From positions 1 to 16,421 of the forward strand of contig JAQWQN010000182.1 in the NCBI GenBank assembly GCA_029244465.1: a stretch of DNA of 16,421 nucleotides, written 5' to 3'. The notes below the pieces were generated by a model. It searched no databases, was not told the origin of the DNA, and worked only from the letters and a program-made list of their open reading frames with translations. Numbering within the stretch: the stretch's first letter is position 1; every line of letters starts with the position of its first letter. The stretch is from Pseudomonadales bacterium (GTDB lineage: Bacteria; Pseudomonadota; Gammaproteobacteria; Pseudomonadales; Azotimanducaceae). A program made the position numbers and the translations under genes. This document shows, in pieces, positions 8,439-15,825 of this stretch.

Positions 8439-8855
8439 TTACGCTCCTGATTTGGGAATCTCGTCAAAAGGCTCGGTACTACCCGTTACGGTTTTCAGCT
8501 CGACCTCTACAATAGGAGGTTCAAGGTGCCGTACGACCACCCCAGGCGCGGCGCCTTCAGCACGTTGGTCATCTATCGAAGTATTTTGTGCTTCAGACCG
8601 CGACGTCATCTCTGGTGCGCGGATCTGGTTGAGTGCCGTGTCGACAACTTCGAACGCATTAAGCGAACGAAGTTTGGGATGTCCCCGAACAACTTCGAAG
8701 TAGAAATCTTTGTACGTCTGGGCTGGCACGACGTCAAAGACAGGGTCATATCCTCCTGGTTTCACACGCAAAGATTCATGCCCATATTGCTCAGGCCAAA
8801 CCCGACACCAGTCCTGCCAGAGGCGTAAAATCAGCTGTTGCTGTTGGCGTGTCAC
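8439..8855 (-). CDS. Unrecognised 138-residue protein, first gene of the oxidoreductase operon
   Basis: I do not recognise a family. The protein has a Gln-rich start (TRQQQQL), an aromatic stretch (LWQDWCRVWPEQYG), and a middle region ending NAFEVVDTALNQIR. A low-complexity polar linker (about residues 82-105) and a tail with Val/Glu alternation follow. There is no signal peptide or membrane segment, so it should be cytoplasmic. The start is GTG at 8853-8855, the only start after an in-frame stop 18 nt upstream, and it is preceded by AAGGGTG at good spacing. Its stop lies 2 bp before the flavoprotein start. The consistent ribosome-binding site and the tight linkage support it as a real gene; an ORF on the opposite strand over the same bases is less convincing. 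Confidence 0.72.
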   Translation of the reverse strand: MTRQQQQLILRLWQDWCRVWPEQYGHESLRVKPGGYDPVFDVVPAQTYKDFYFEVVRGHPKLRSLNAFEVVDTALNQIRAPEMTSRSEAQNTSIDDQRAEGAAPGVVVRHLEPPIVEVELKTVTGSTEPFDEIPKSGA

Positions 8856-8979
8856 AGCGTCACCCTTTTTCCATCACCGACTTTTTAGCCGGGAAACAAT
8901 CGCGTCTCAATTCTTGCCGCCCGTTCGATCTTTCTGCTTTTTGTTGTTTGTTGTTTTCTGGGCTTGCTTTTCTCAAAGC

Positions 8980-8988
8980 ACTATAGCA
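8980..8988 (-). promoter_or_regulatory. Candidate extended -10 for the oxidoreductase operon
   Basis: On the - strand these bases read TGCTATAGT, close to the extended -10 consensus TGnTATAAT. No good -35 hexamer lies at the usual spacing. It would give a leader of about 120 nt before the GTG at 8855. This rests on a short motif only. Confidence 0.3.
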
Positions 8989-9081
8989 CTTACCCAACTG
9001 GCTCGCACAGGCAGACTACACCGAGAGTAGTAGCGCGCGCCAAGTGCGGGCATGGGCACGATGGGTAAGCAGCCCCATCAT

Positions 9082-9099
9082 TGCAGTCGATCGATTGCA
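9082..9099. repeat. 18-bp near-perfect palindrome
   Basis: TGCAGTCGATCGATTGCA has two 9-base arms that are reverse complements except for one mismatched pair (bases 9086 and 9095). It lies 51 bp past the end of the wbpM-type gene and about 230 bp upstream of the 138-residue gene. It could be a dimeric regulator's operator; TCGATCGA alone is a common 8-mer, so chance is possible. Confidence 0.55.
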
Positions 9100-9149
9100 G
9101 CGCTAAGGCAAAGTCAAGTTTGAGCTCCTGAGCAGGCCGCCACGTTACG

Positions 9150-11078
9150 CTAGTCCGGGCGTTTTATATCTACCACTTTGCTCGGCATCGGCGTCAGTAC
9201 TTCGAGCTGAGTTTCTAGATCAGCGCCTTCAACCAACCCTTCTATGAACGTCTTAATCGCACCGTAATCAAAGGTCGTACAAGCCTCTTCCAGCGTATTA
9301 AGCGCACCCGACAGATCTGCCCATGACGGGTAATGTTCTTTCGCTCGCATGATCTTACGATGATCAGTCCCTGTGACATCACCACCCACCAACAATTCTT
9401 CGTGCAACTTCTCCCCAGGTTTTAAGCCGGTGAATTCAATTTCAATTGTACCTTGAGGATACATCTCGTCTCGCACAGAAAGCCCCTTCAGTCGAACCAT
9501 GCGGTGCGCCAGGTCCAGAATTTTGATCGGCTGGCCCATATCGAGAATAAATATATCGCCTGAATGCACCAAGCTCGCCGCCTGTAGTACGAGCTGAGCG
9601 GCCTCGGATATGGTCATGAAGTATCGCGTTACTTCTGGGTGAGTGACCATTATCGGACCGCCCTGCTCGATCTGCTCAGTGAATAATGGCACTACCGAAC
9701 CAGAAGAACCGAGGACGTTTCCAAAGCGAACCATCGCAAACTGGGTAGACTTACTTTCATCTTGTAACGCTTGCAGGATCATTTCAGACATTCGCTTGGT
9801 CGCACCCATCACACTCGTTGTTCGCACCGCTTTATCAGTGGAGATCAATATGAAACGCTTTACGCCACAATCGATCGCCGCTTGAGTCGCATACAACGTT
9901 CCGAAGGTGTTGTTTTTAACCCCTTGGATGACGTTGTTCTCGACCAGACTGACATGTTTGTACGCCGCTGCGTGGTAGACCGTCTCAACTTGGTATCGGC
10001 TAAAGGTGCGTTTCAGTAGCCTCGCATCAGTAACAGAACCTAATACGACGGCTATAGGTACCGTGAGACCCTGTGCCTTTGACGTACTTTCGAGCTCTCG
10101 ATGGATCTGAAAAAGCCCGAATTCAGACATATCGAGCAACACCAGCATGCTCGGCTTCTGCTGCAGAATTTGGCGACAAAGCTCAGACCCGATCGAGCCC
10201 CCAGCGCCTGTCACCAAGACATTCTGGCTCTGCACAGACCCGGCCAGCAAATGTGGCAACGGCTCAACCTCATCGCGACCCAACAGATCCTCGATACCAA
10301 CATCCCGCAAATTGGCAAGATTAGCAGTACCCGAAATAAGTTCGCTGAGGTCTGGAATGAGTCTGACCCGCACCGCAAGGCTTTCTAGAAATTCAATAAT
10401 CTTGCGTCTTCCTGTGACATCCTGACTCACTGCAACAAGCACTTCACCGACTTTGTGATCTTTTAACAATTTTTCCAATGCGCTCGGAGGAAAGACCACA
10501 AGCCCATCAAGGCTACTCCGATGAAGTTTCTTATCATCATCGATGAACGCGATCGGTTGGTAATCTGCCTGTTGGCGTAACAAGCGAATCAACTCAATGC
10601 CGGTCGAGCCAGCACCGTAAACGATGACGGGTTCTCGGGCCGAAGACCCCACCAAATTATACAAATAGCCGCGAACTGCGAAACGACTACCTGCGACGTA
10701 AAGGAACGCAAGCAGCGAAAATATCACCGGTACTGATCTTGGAAAGAAAGGATCCGTTGGCGTACGAAAAAAATAAGTGTAGAGCGCCATCGCAGCAACC
10801 GCCGCGCTCGTCGCCACAGTCCCCTTGATCATGACCACAATCGCATGGCTTCCCATGTAGCGGACCACCTGGTGGTAAAGTCCTAGGCGCCCAAATGTCG
10901 GTATACCGATGCAGACGCACATCAAGAACGCTGGCCAAAATGAGACCACCGTAGGCGACCAGTCACCAAGGCGCAGGGCAAAAGCCAGATACAGACAAAC
11001 TGGCAACATGAACAAATCTGCCAACACCGCGATTGCCTGCTTTTTCCGTCTAGATAATTCTTCTATAAGAGATAGCAT
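9150..11078 (-). CDS. wbpM: WbpM/FlaA1-type UDP-sugar 4,6-dehydratase, membrane-anchored
   Basis: About 642 residues, the length of long WbpM/CapD-like proteins. The N-terminus (to about residue 140) has four hydrophobic membrane segments. VIVYGAGSTGIELIRLL (152-168) begins a first Rossmann-like domain. VTGAGGSIGSELC (290-302) is the NAD-binding site of the catalytic SDR domain, followed by the catalytic segment ISTDKAV...VMGATKR (413-430), in which Met replaces the usual SDR Tyr, as in this family. WbpM converts UDP-GlcNAc to the UDP-4-keto-6-deoxy sugar on the cytoplasmic face of the inner membrane, the first step to QuiNAc/FucNAc-type sugars. I start at ATG 11078; a TTG one codon upstream is also open. 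No strong ribosome-binding site is close. It is the last gene of the glycan cluster, 81 bp after wbpL. Confidence 0.9.
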   Translation of the reverse strand: MLSLIEELSRRKKQAIAVLADLFMLPVCLYLAFALRLGDWSPTVVSFWPAFLMCVCIGIPTFGRLGLYHQVVRYMGSHAIVVMIKGTVATSAAVAAMALYTYFFRTPTDPFFPRSVPVIFSLLAFLYVAGSRFAVRGYLYNLVGSSAREPVIVYGAGSTGIELIRLLRQQADYQPIAFIDDDKKLHRSSLDGLVVFPPSALEKLLKDHKVGEVLVAVSQDVTGRRKIIEFLESLAVRVRLIPDLSELISGTANLANLRDVGIEDLLGRDEVEPLPHLLAGSVQSQNVLVTGAGGSIGSELCRQILQQKPSMLVLLDMSEFGLFQIHRELESTSKAQGLTVPIAVVLGSVTDARLLKRTFSRYQVETVYHAAAYKHVSLVENNVIQGVKNNTFGTLYATQAAIDCGVKRFILISTDKAVRTTSVMGATKRMSEMILQALQDESKSTQFAMVRFGNVLGSSGSVVPLFTEQIEQGGPIMVTHPEVTRYFMTISEAAQLVLQAASLVHSGDIFILDMGQPIKILDLAHRMVRLKGLSVRDEMYPQGTIEIEFTGLKPGEKLHEELLVGGDVTGTDHRKIMRAKEHYPSWADLSGALNTLEEACTTFDYGAIKTFIEGLVEGADLETQLEVLTPMPSKVVDIKRPD

Positions 11079-11159
11079 CAAGATTAAATTAAATTCCTGT
11101 TCGACAGCTTCTATTGCTCAGTTACAGACGGTCGCTAGGGCGTTCATCAGCAGCAAAGA

Positions 11160-12125
11160 TCAACTCCGCAGACCGGCTCGAAATAGGTAACAAAGTAGCG
11201 AAAGTGGTACCAGCGCGATAATCAAAGTAGCCCATTGCCATACCGGAAAACGCAAACTCAGCCAGGCTAGAGGCAGTGCCCAAAATACCGCAAATGCAAG
11301 AAAGGCGTTAGTCGTCCACAGATGTCCTTTTTTGCTCGCTAACCTTTGGTAGAGATGCGACCGATGTGCCGCGGTAAACGACTGACGCGTGACGACTCTC
11401 ACACAAAGAGTATAGCTCGCGTCAAACCAAAATCCTGCCAGTAATATCAGGCAGGCGACTAACGACATTTGACCCGATAGCCAAGCCTCTATCGCTAGCG
11501 CAGCAATAGTCAGGCCCAGCAAGCCACTACCCACATCGCCCATAAATATCTTGGCAGGTGACCAGTTAAACGTCAGGAACGCCAAATTCGTACCAAACAA
11601 GACCCAGACAATCTCGCCAGACCAGCCGGTCAAGCCGCCACTCAGGACCTCAACTCCGGCGCAAAAGACCAGCGCCTGACTAGCTGCAAGGCCATCAATA
11701 CCATCCATGAAGTTATACAAGTTTGTAAACCAAACAACCGGGACAACGAGTAAGCAAATCAACAACCATTGCTCTTCAGAGCCTACCGTAGAGACCACTA
11801 GGATGGCCGCAATGAACTGTACGGCAAGGCGAACGCGGGCGCTGAGGGGACGAAGGTCATCCCAAAGACCAACCAATCCAATCAGGCAACACGCTACGGC
11901 GATTTCCCATCCCGGCGCCAAACCCGCTATCGTCAAATAGACTAGATAACCCAGTGTCAGCACCCAAATAGCAAACCCGCCCATCGTTGGTGTGGGCACG
12001 GCATGGGAACTACGCTCGTTAACCTCAGCTAACCAGTTGTTTCTAATTACAAGCCGCAAGACACACCATTCTAGAATGAGCGTTGCGACCAGAAAACTAA
12101 TTGCTAGCAGTGGTCGTGATACCAA
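11160..12125 (-). CDS. wbpL: WbpL/WecA-type undecaprenyl-phosphate HexNAc-1-phosphate transferase
   Basis: A 321-residue polytopic membrane enzyme of the MraY/WecA (PNPT) family, with about ten hydrophobic segments. Key sites are LWDD (87-90, metal/nucleotide-binding Asp pair), YNFMDGIDGLA (137-147), KIFMGDVGSGLLG (192-204) and the cytoplasmic-loop HRSHLYQ (254-260). It should move an N-acetyl-hexosamine phosphate from a UDP-sugar to undecaprenyl phosphate and so begin glycan assembly. The start is TTG at 12125. It is well supported: GGGAGGT lies 7 nt upstream, and the protein then begins right at the first membrane helix, with no ATG that would keep it whole. It overlaps the end of the reductase gene by 22 bp. 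A sugar preference for FucNAc or QuiNAc is inferred from the WbpM partner. Confidence 0.91.
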   Translation of the reverse strand: MVSRPLLAISFLVATLILEWCVLRLVIRNNWLAEVNERSSHAVPTPTMGGFAIWVLTLGYLVYLTIAGLAPGWEIAVACCLIGLVGLWDDLRPLSARVRLAVQFIAAILVVSTVGSEEQWLLICLLVVPVVWFTNLYNFMDGIDGLAASQALVFCAGVEVLSGGLTGWSGEIVWVLFGTNLAFLTFNWSPAKIFMGDVGSGLLGLTIAALAIEAWLSGQMSLVACLILLAGFWFDASYTLCVRVVTRQSFTAAHRSHLYQRLASKKGHLWTTNAFLAFAVFWALPLAWLSLRFPVWQWATLIIALVPLSLLCYLFRAGLRS

Positions 12126-13057
12126 CTAACGACCTCCCGCATCGCATTTGCCTGTGACACCGGCGGGCGCCAATCAAGCGCGCGTCTCGTCACCTCCATA
12201 TCCACTCGCAGCGGTGCTAACAACCGCTGTGCATCTTCGCCCCGCCCGACCACCTTTGCTACCGCCTTGATCACCTCTACCGGGACACTAAGCAGACGAC
12301 TTTCCTGATTCGACAAGCTTGCAATACGTCGCAACATTCCTACCACACTGGTCTCTTCTTCATCTCGCACATGCCAGATGGTCTGCTGGCCTCGGTAAGC
12401 AGTAAGCTTCATTAATACGGACACTAAATTATCTACTGCCACCCACGATCTCGGCGCACAGGCATTGCCTAATGGCAATGGCCAGCCACTACTACCCCAC
12501 TTCAGCATGCTCAAAAAGTTCGCTTTCACGCCAGAGCCATACACTAATGGCGGTCGCACGATGGCGAGTGGACTGACCTCGCGTCCCCTGCACGCTTTAA
12601 GTTCTTGCAACAATCCGAGTTCAGCACGCATTTTACTTTCAGCGTAGATGTCGCCAGGCTGATAGGGGGCATCAATTTGAAGCGGACTACCCGCAGTATT
12701 ACCCAGCACTTTGATCGTCGAAAGCCAAACAAACCGTGGTATCCGAGCGGCGAGCGCGTGTTGAAAGAGGTCTATAGACGCCTCCACATTCACCTCGAAC
12801 ATCGTGTTGGTGGATGCCTTGTGTGCACCAGCGTGGGCTAACCCTGCTAGATGAATGATGCAGGCTACCTCAGCCAATTTCACCTGCTCTATCGAGGTTA
12901 CGACCTGACTCGCTTCGCCACAATGGCCACCGCGGGTTAACGCGACGGTGTTGTACCTGGATGACGCCAGAGCTCGAAGAAGATGCTGTCCGATAAACCC
13001 GCTAGCACCGGTGACCAATATCGTCTTCCTAGACAATTGTGAGTACCCCCGGCTCAT
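12104..13057 (-). CDS. NAD-dependent nucleotide-sugar epimerase/reductase (WbpV/WbpK-like)
   Basis: A 317-residue extended SDR. VTGASGFIGQHL (15-26) holds the GxxGxxG NAD-binding turn, IIHLAGLAH (67-75) is the second strand, WLSTIKVLG (111-119) carries the catalytic Ser/Thr region, and YAESK (138-142) is the YxxxK catalytic pair. IVRPPLVYG (166-174) is typical of nucleotide-sugar enzymes. Between WbpM and WbpL partners, the most likely role is reduction or epimerisation at C4 of the WbpM product, giving UDP-QuiNAc or UDP-FucNAc. The exact sugar is inference. It overlaps the upstream transferase by 4 bp (ATGA) and the downstream wbpL-type gene by 22 bp, so the operon is tightly packed. Confidence 0.87.
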   Translation of the reverse strand: MSRGYSQLSRKTILVTGASGFIGQHLLRALASSRYNTVALTRGGHCGEASQVVTSIEQVKLAEVACIIHLAGLAHAGAHKASTNTMFEVNVEASIDLFQHALAARIPRFVWLSTIKVLGNTAGSPLQIDAPYQPGDIYAESKMRAELGLLQELKACRGREVSPLAIVRPPLVYGSGVKANFLSMLKWGSSGWPLPLGNACAPRSWVAVDNLVSVLMKLTAYRGQQTIWHVRDEEETSVVGMLRRIASLSNQESRLLSVPVEVIKAVAKVVGRGEDAQRLLAPLRVDMEVTRRALDWRPPVSQANAMREVVSWYHDHC

Positions 13058-14199
13058 TCCGACTGTTCCGCAACCGGACAGAGTTCTTCGTAAACCCGGA
13101 AGGTATGGGCAACGATATCCTGTTCTGAAAAAACAGCGACGGCCTTGTCATACGCGGCTTCTCCCAATCGCTGCCGTAACGCCGCATCCGCCCCTAACCG
13201 AATCATTGCCGCCGCTAAGCTCGCCACGTCGTGGGGCGCTACAATCAGGCCGGTTACCTCGTCCGTTATGACTTCCCTACAACCCGCTATATCTGATGCG
13301 ATCATCGCACGGCTAACAGCAGAACCTTCGAGCAAGACTTTGGGAACCCCTTCACGATAGTAGCTGGGTAGGCAGAGCACATGACAACCCCGAAGTAGTT
13401 CTTCTACATCATCCCGGTGCCCTAACCACTCGACGCCATAGTCAGCTTCAAGCCTTCGTAACTCCACTTCTGTCAGAGAGCCCGGATTACCAGCATCAAC
13501 ACCGCCCGCGAGTCGAAAATTCCAGTCTTGGTGATGACCACCAGCCTTAATCGCTCCCGCAGCCTGCGCAAATTCGACCACTCCCTTATCTTTTAGCATT
13601 CTCGATGCCAACAAAAATGTAGGCGCGGTATCCGGCTCAGGACTCCGACAATACCGGTCAAGGTCCACTCCTGATCCACGAATCAAAACCGTTTGCTCTC
13701 GACGAACGATCGCGTGAGCAATAAACCCAGCCAAATCCTCGCGATTTTGAAAAATCACCCGCATATTCTCGTGCTGCAAAGCCAAACGGTAAAGGAAGTT
13801 GACTCCCGCCCGACCAATCGACGCACGCGTCCCTCTGCGCGTGAACACATAGCCCATGCCAGGAACCGCATTGACGACAGCTTTAATGCCACTGGCACGA
13901 GCAGCAAATGAGCCGTACAAAACTGGCTTGATCGTCACATGATGTACGAGGTCAGGTTTTTCTTCTTGATAGAGCCGTTTCAAACTTCGATAGCTACTAA
14001 TCTCGGCACCGAGATTGAATCCACTACGCGTCAGTTTAATGGCACGATGCTGCAAACCGAGCTCAAGCACCCTCTCTTCACCGGTATCTGGCGCTGTCGC
14101 GACAACAACGTCATAGCCGCGTGATCGCGCTTCAAGCGCTAGCGGTAAACGATGAGAAAGGAAGAATCTTGCCTCATTGACGACGTAAAGAAGTTTCAA
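13054..14199 (-). CDS. GT4 glycosyltransferase, PglA/WbpT-like
   Basis: A 381-residue GT-B glycosyltransferase of family 4. The N-terminal domain starts KLLYVVNEARFFLSHRLPLA and has HHVTIKPVLYGSFAAR (86-101), a phrase typical of enzymes that add the second sugar to lipid-linked HexNAc, such as PglA. The C-terminal donor domain has ASRMLKDKGV (198-207), with the Arg/Lys pair that grips the donor phosphate, and an E-x7-E motif starting at Glu283 (YREGVPKVLLEG). The start is TTG, overlapping the upstream stop by 4 bp (TTGA); the first residues align with the family and no ATG fits, so TTG is preferred. It probably acts at the inner face of the cytoplasmic membrane, following the WbpL product. 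The sugar donor is unknown. Confidence 0.88.
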   Translation of the reverse strand: MKLLYVVNEARFFLSHRLPLALEARSRGYDVVVATAPDTGEERVLELGLQHRAIKLTRSGFNLGAEISSYRSLKRLYQEEKPDLVHHVTIKPVLYGSFAARASGIKAVVNAVPGMGYVFTRRGTRASIGRAGVNFLYRLALQHENMRVIFQNREDLAGFIAHAIVRREQTVLIRGSGVDLDRYCRSPEPDTAPTFLLASRMLKDKGVVEFAQAAGAIKAGGHHQDWNFRLAGGVDAGNPGSLTEVELRRLEADYGVEWLGHRDDVEELLRGCHVLCLPSYYREGVPKVLLEGSAVSRAMIASDIAGCREVITDEVTGLIVAPHDVASLAAAMIRLGADAALRQRLGEAAYDKAVAVFSEQDIVAHTFRVYEELCPVAEQSE

Positions 14200-15347
14200 T
14201 TCGGTCCGCTCATTGGTGCCGGCTGAGTGAGTGTTCGATACATCGAAACGTAAGCCTGGCTACAGAGATCCATATGATACCGAGCCTGCACCCGTTGTCG
14301 ATCTTGCTTTGCGCGTTCAGCAAGCGCCTCGCGCGGCTGTCGCATGATATTTGCAATGAGTAATCGTAATGCGGTGACATCGGCCACAGGACATATCCGC
14401 TCAGGATCATCAACAATTACAGATAGATCACCGACATCCGTGCCAACCACAGGCACTTCACAGGCCATCGCCTCGATCGCTACATTTGGAAAACTCTCGA
14501 CTCGCGATGGCACGACCAGACAATCCAATGCTGGAAAAAAAAAGGCAGTATCATCAATTCTATCGCAGAGCGTTATCTGTTCTTGGGCGATACCCAATTC
14601 TTCAATCTGCTTTTTCACCCCTGATTCAGCCGTAATCCTGTCAGAAGCGATCATGCCAGGTCCGGCTAGGACAATGCACCACGATTGATTGGTCGCCAAG
14701 AGAGGTGCCACCGCAGCCAAGAAAATATCAATGCCTTTGTGGGAATGATTTCGTGCCACGACACCAATCCAACGCAAGGGCGAGGACAGACCGAATTTAG
14801 TCCGGACTTCTGTTCGGATTCGCTCACTAGCCCGGAAATGATTGGCGTCTATACCATTCGGAATCACTACCGCCTCAGGCTGATCATAGCCCAAATACTC
14901 ATGCGTTCGCCGCGCCGCTTGCGAATTAAAAACAACTTTAGATCGCGACAGCCGCGCGCCCATCCAAAGTGCGAGACGCAGCGACAACTTCTCCGGCGCG
15001 CTACCAAGCGCATGTCGAATATTCCACAAACAAGGGACATCATCGCGACCAAAAAGCAAAGATGCCACCACATTTCCGTAGTACATCCACCCTTGCACAA
15101 GGTCCGGATCCTGCGCTCTCACCACGCCGCGCATGCGCAGCCAGTTCGATGGATACCGATAGTCCAGATAGCGCACAGCGACACCCAGTTCGGCGATGGC
15201 AGCCCCGATCGAGGTAGGGAAACCAAAACAGATCACGCTGTGGTTAAACTCTCCCCGGGTGGCTTCGATCAACCGCAGTAAGCTGCGCTGAGCACCGCCG
15301 GTTTCTAAGCGTACGATAATGTGAACAATGTTCAGGCGCTTCGACAT
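14196..15347 (-). CDS. GT4 glycosyltransferase, first gene of the glycan operon
   Basis: A 383-residue GT-B transferase. The start NIVHIIVRLETGGAQRSLLRL (split, residues 6-25) is the classic glycine-rich acceptor-domain opening of GT4 enzymes. VIPNGID (161-167) is the linker, VVARNHSHKGID (197-207) holds the donor-phosphate Arg and Lys, and ESFPNVAIEAMACEVPVVGT (284-303) gives the E-x7-E motif. Acceptor and donor are unknown. I start at ATG 15347. A TTG at 15389 extends the frame by 14 codons, but it lies inside the stem of the intrinsic terminator (15378-15408) and has no family match, so it is unlikely. The next gene begins by 4-bp overlap. Confidence 0.87.
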   Translation of the reverse strand: MSKRLNIVHIIVRLETGGAQRSLLRLIEATRGEFNHSVICFGFPTSIGAAIAELGVAVRYLDYRYPSNWLRMRGVVRAQDPDLVQGWMYYGNVVASLLFGRDDVPCLWNIRHALGSAPEKLSLRLALWMGARLSRSKVVFNSQAARRTHEYLGYDQPEAVVIPNGIDANHFRASERIRTEVRTKFGLSSPLRWIGVVARNHSHKGIDIFLAAVAPLLATNQSWCIVLAGPGMIASDRITAESGVKKQIEELGIAQEQITLCDRIDDTAFFFPALDCLVVPSRVESFPNVAIEAMACEVPVVGTDVGDLSVIVDDPERICPVADVTALRLLIANIMRQPREALAERAKQDRQRVQARYHMDLCSQAYVSMYRTLTQPAPMSGPN

Positions 15348-15371
15348 CGCAACATTGTCGCTGGGATGCGG

Positions 15372-15408
15372 AAAAATAGCACCCGCCAAAGCGTTTTCGG
15401 CGGGTGCT
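15372..15408 (-). terminator. Intrinsic terminator after comEA
   Basis: A perfect 10-bp GC-rich stem: 15378-15387 pairs with 15399-15408 (arms AGCACCCGCC and GGCGGGTGCT), around an 11-nt loop. On the - strand it is followed by A then five T (15376-15372). It begins 8 bp after the comEA-like stop codon and ends 24 bp before the ATG of the glycan operon. Stem, loop and T run all fit a rho-independent terminator. Confidence 0.9.
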
Positions 15409-15416
15409 GCGACAAC

Positions 15417-15698
15417 CTATTCAGCAAAGAAGATTTTGGCGCGGTTAGTTTCTATAACGTGTTGTCCAACGCCCCTAACTGCCATCAGTTCATCTAAGTC
15501 GACGAAATCTCCATGCTGTTGTCTATATTCGACAATGGCCTCAGCACGGGCGTGTCCGACTCCGGTGAGCGCTGTCGCCAGTTCCTTGGCTGAGGCTTCA
15601 TTAATGTTGATTCCACCCGGTGGTAGCGCCATCGCCACTTCGAAAAAAAACAGCAGCGATAGTCCAGCCACCCTTAGTGCATAGGAAAGTTTGCTCAT
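15417..15698 (-). CDS. comEA: ComEA-like helix-hairpin-helix protein, secreted
   Basis: A 93-residue protein. A hydrophobic N-terminal segment (LRVAGLSLLFFFEVAMA) is a likely signal peptide, cut near residue 24. The mature part is a double helix-hairpin-helix domain: ININEASAKELATALTGVG followed by VDLDELMAVRGVG, the pattern of ComEA, the periplasmic double-stranded DNA receptor for natural transformation. Short proteins of this type are common in gammaproteobacteria and not all are proven uptake factors. I start at ATG 15698, which has GGTGA 6 nt upstream; a TTG at 15710 adds four residues but lacks a ribosome-binding site. It lies 127 bp after lapB and is closed by a strong terminator. Confidence 0.87.
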   Translation of the reverse strand: MSKLSYALRVAGLSLLFFFEVAMALPPGGININEASAKELATALTGVGHARAEAIVEYRQQHGDFVDLDELMAVRGVGQHVIETNRAKIFFAE

Positions 15699-15743
15699 AA
15701 GATTCACCAAAATTCAAAGGATGGATAGATTAGTCGCGAGACA

Positions 15744-15772
15744 ATTCAAGCGCCCTCAGGGATCTACATCAA
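15744..15772 (-). promoter_or_regulatory. Candidate promoter for comEA
   Basis: On the - strand, TTGATG (15772-15767) and TTGAAT (15749-15744) sit with a 17-bp spacer and match four of six bases each of the -35 and -10 consensus. The gap between lapB and comEA is 127 bp, enough for a promoter. The match is weak. Confidence 0.28.
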
Positions 15773-15825
15773 TCACTGTGCGCTAGAGGCCCTGACCAGC
15801 GTGAGTTCGCTCAAATGTTGCTATA

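Larger units (their letters stand above)
8856..9149. other. 294-bp intergenic region with hairpins and a possible promoter
   Basis: This is the longest gap without a gene. It follows the polysaccharide cluster and precedes the oxidoreductase operon, both on the - strand. It holds an 18-bp near-palindrome (9082-9099), a 6-bp-stem hairpin (9060-9065 with 9074-9079), and an extended -10-like TGCTATAGT on the - strand (8980-8988). Neither hairpin has a T run, so no standard intrinsic terminator was found. A 53-codon open stretch on the - strand (9148-8990) has no start or ribosome-binding site and is not called. Confidence 0.6.

Noticed and set aside
7852..8703. A 283-codon ORF on the + strand opposite the flavoprotein and orphan genes
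   Set aside because: It lies antisense to a well-matched family gene, its protein is Cys/His/Arg-rich with no recognisable fold, and it crosses two real gene boundaries.
8990..9148. A 53-codon open stretch on the - strand after the wbpM-type stop
   Set aside because: It has no ATG/GTG/TTG with a ribosome-binding site near its beginning and no family I recognise; such a length is expected by chance.
14685..15281. A 198-codon + strand ORF opposite the second GT4 gene
   Set aside because: Antisense shadow of a gene with clear GT4 motifs; composition is unlike a protein (many Arg, His and Gln runs).
15348..15389. An N-terminal extension of the second GT4 gene from TTG 15389
   Set aside because: The extension starts inside the terminator stem and adds residues with no match to GT4 proteins, whose typical opening begins just after ATG 15347.
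15610..15640. An ops/JUMPstart-like GGTGGTAGCGCC
   Set aside because: It is on the + strand, opposite to the glycan operon, and falls in comEA codons for a conserved signal-peptide/PPGG region, so it is likely coincidence.
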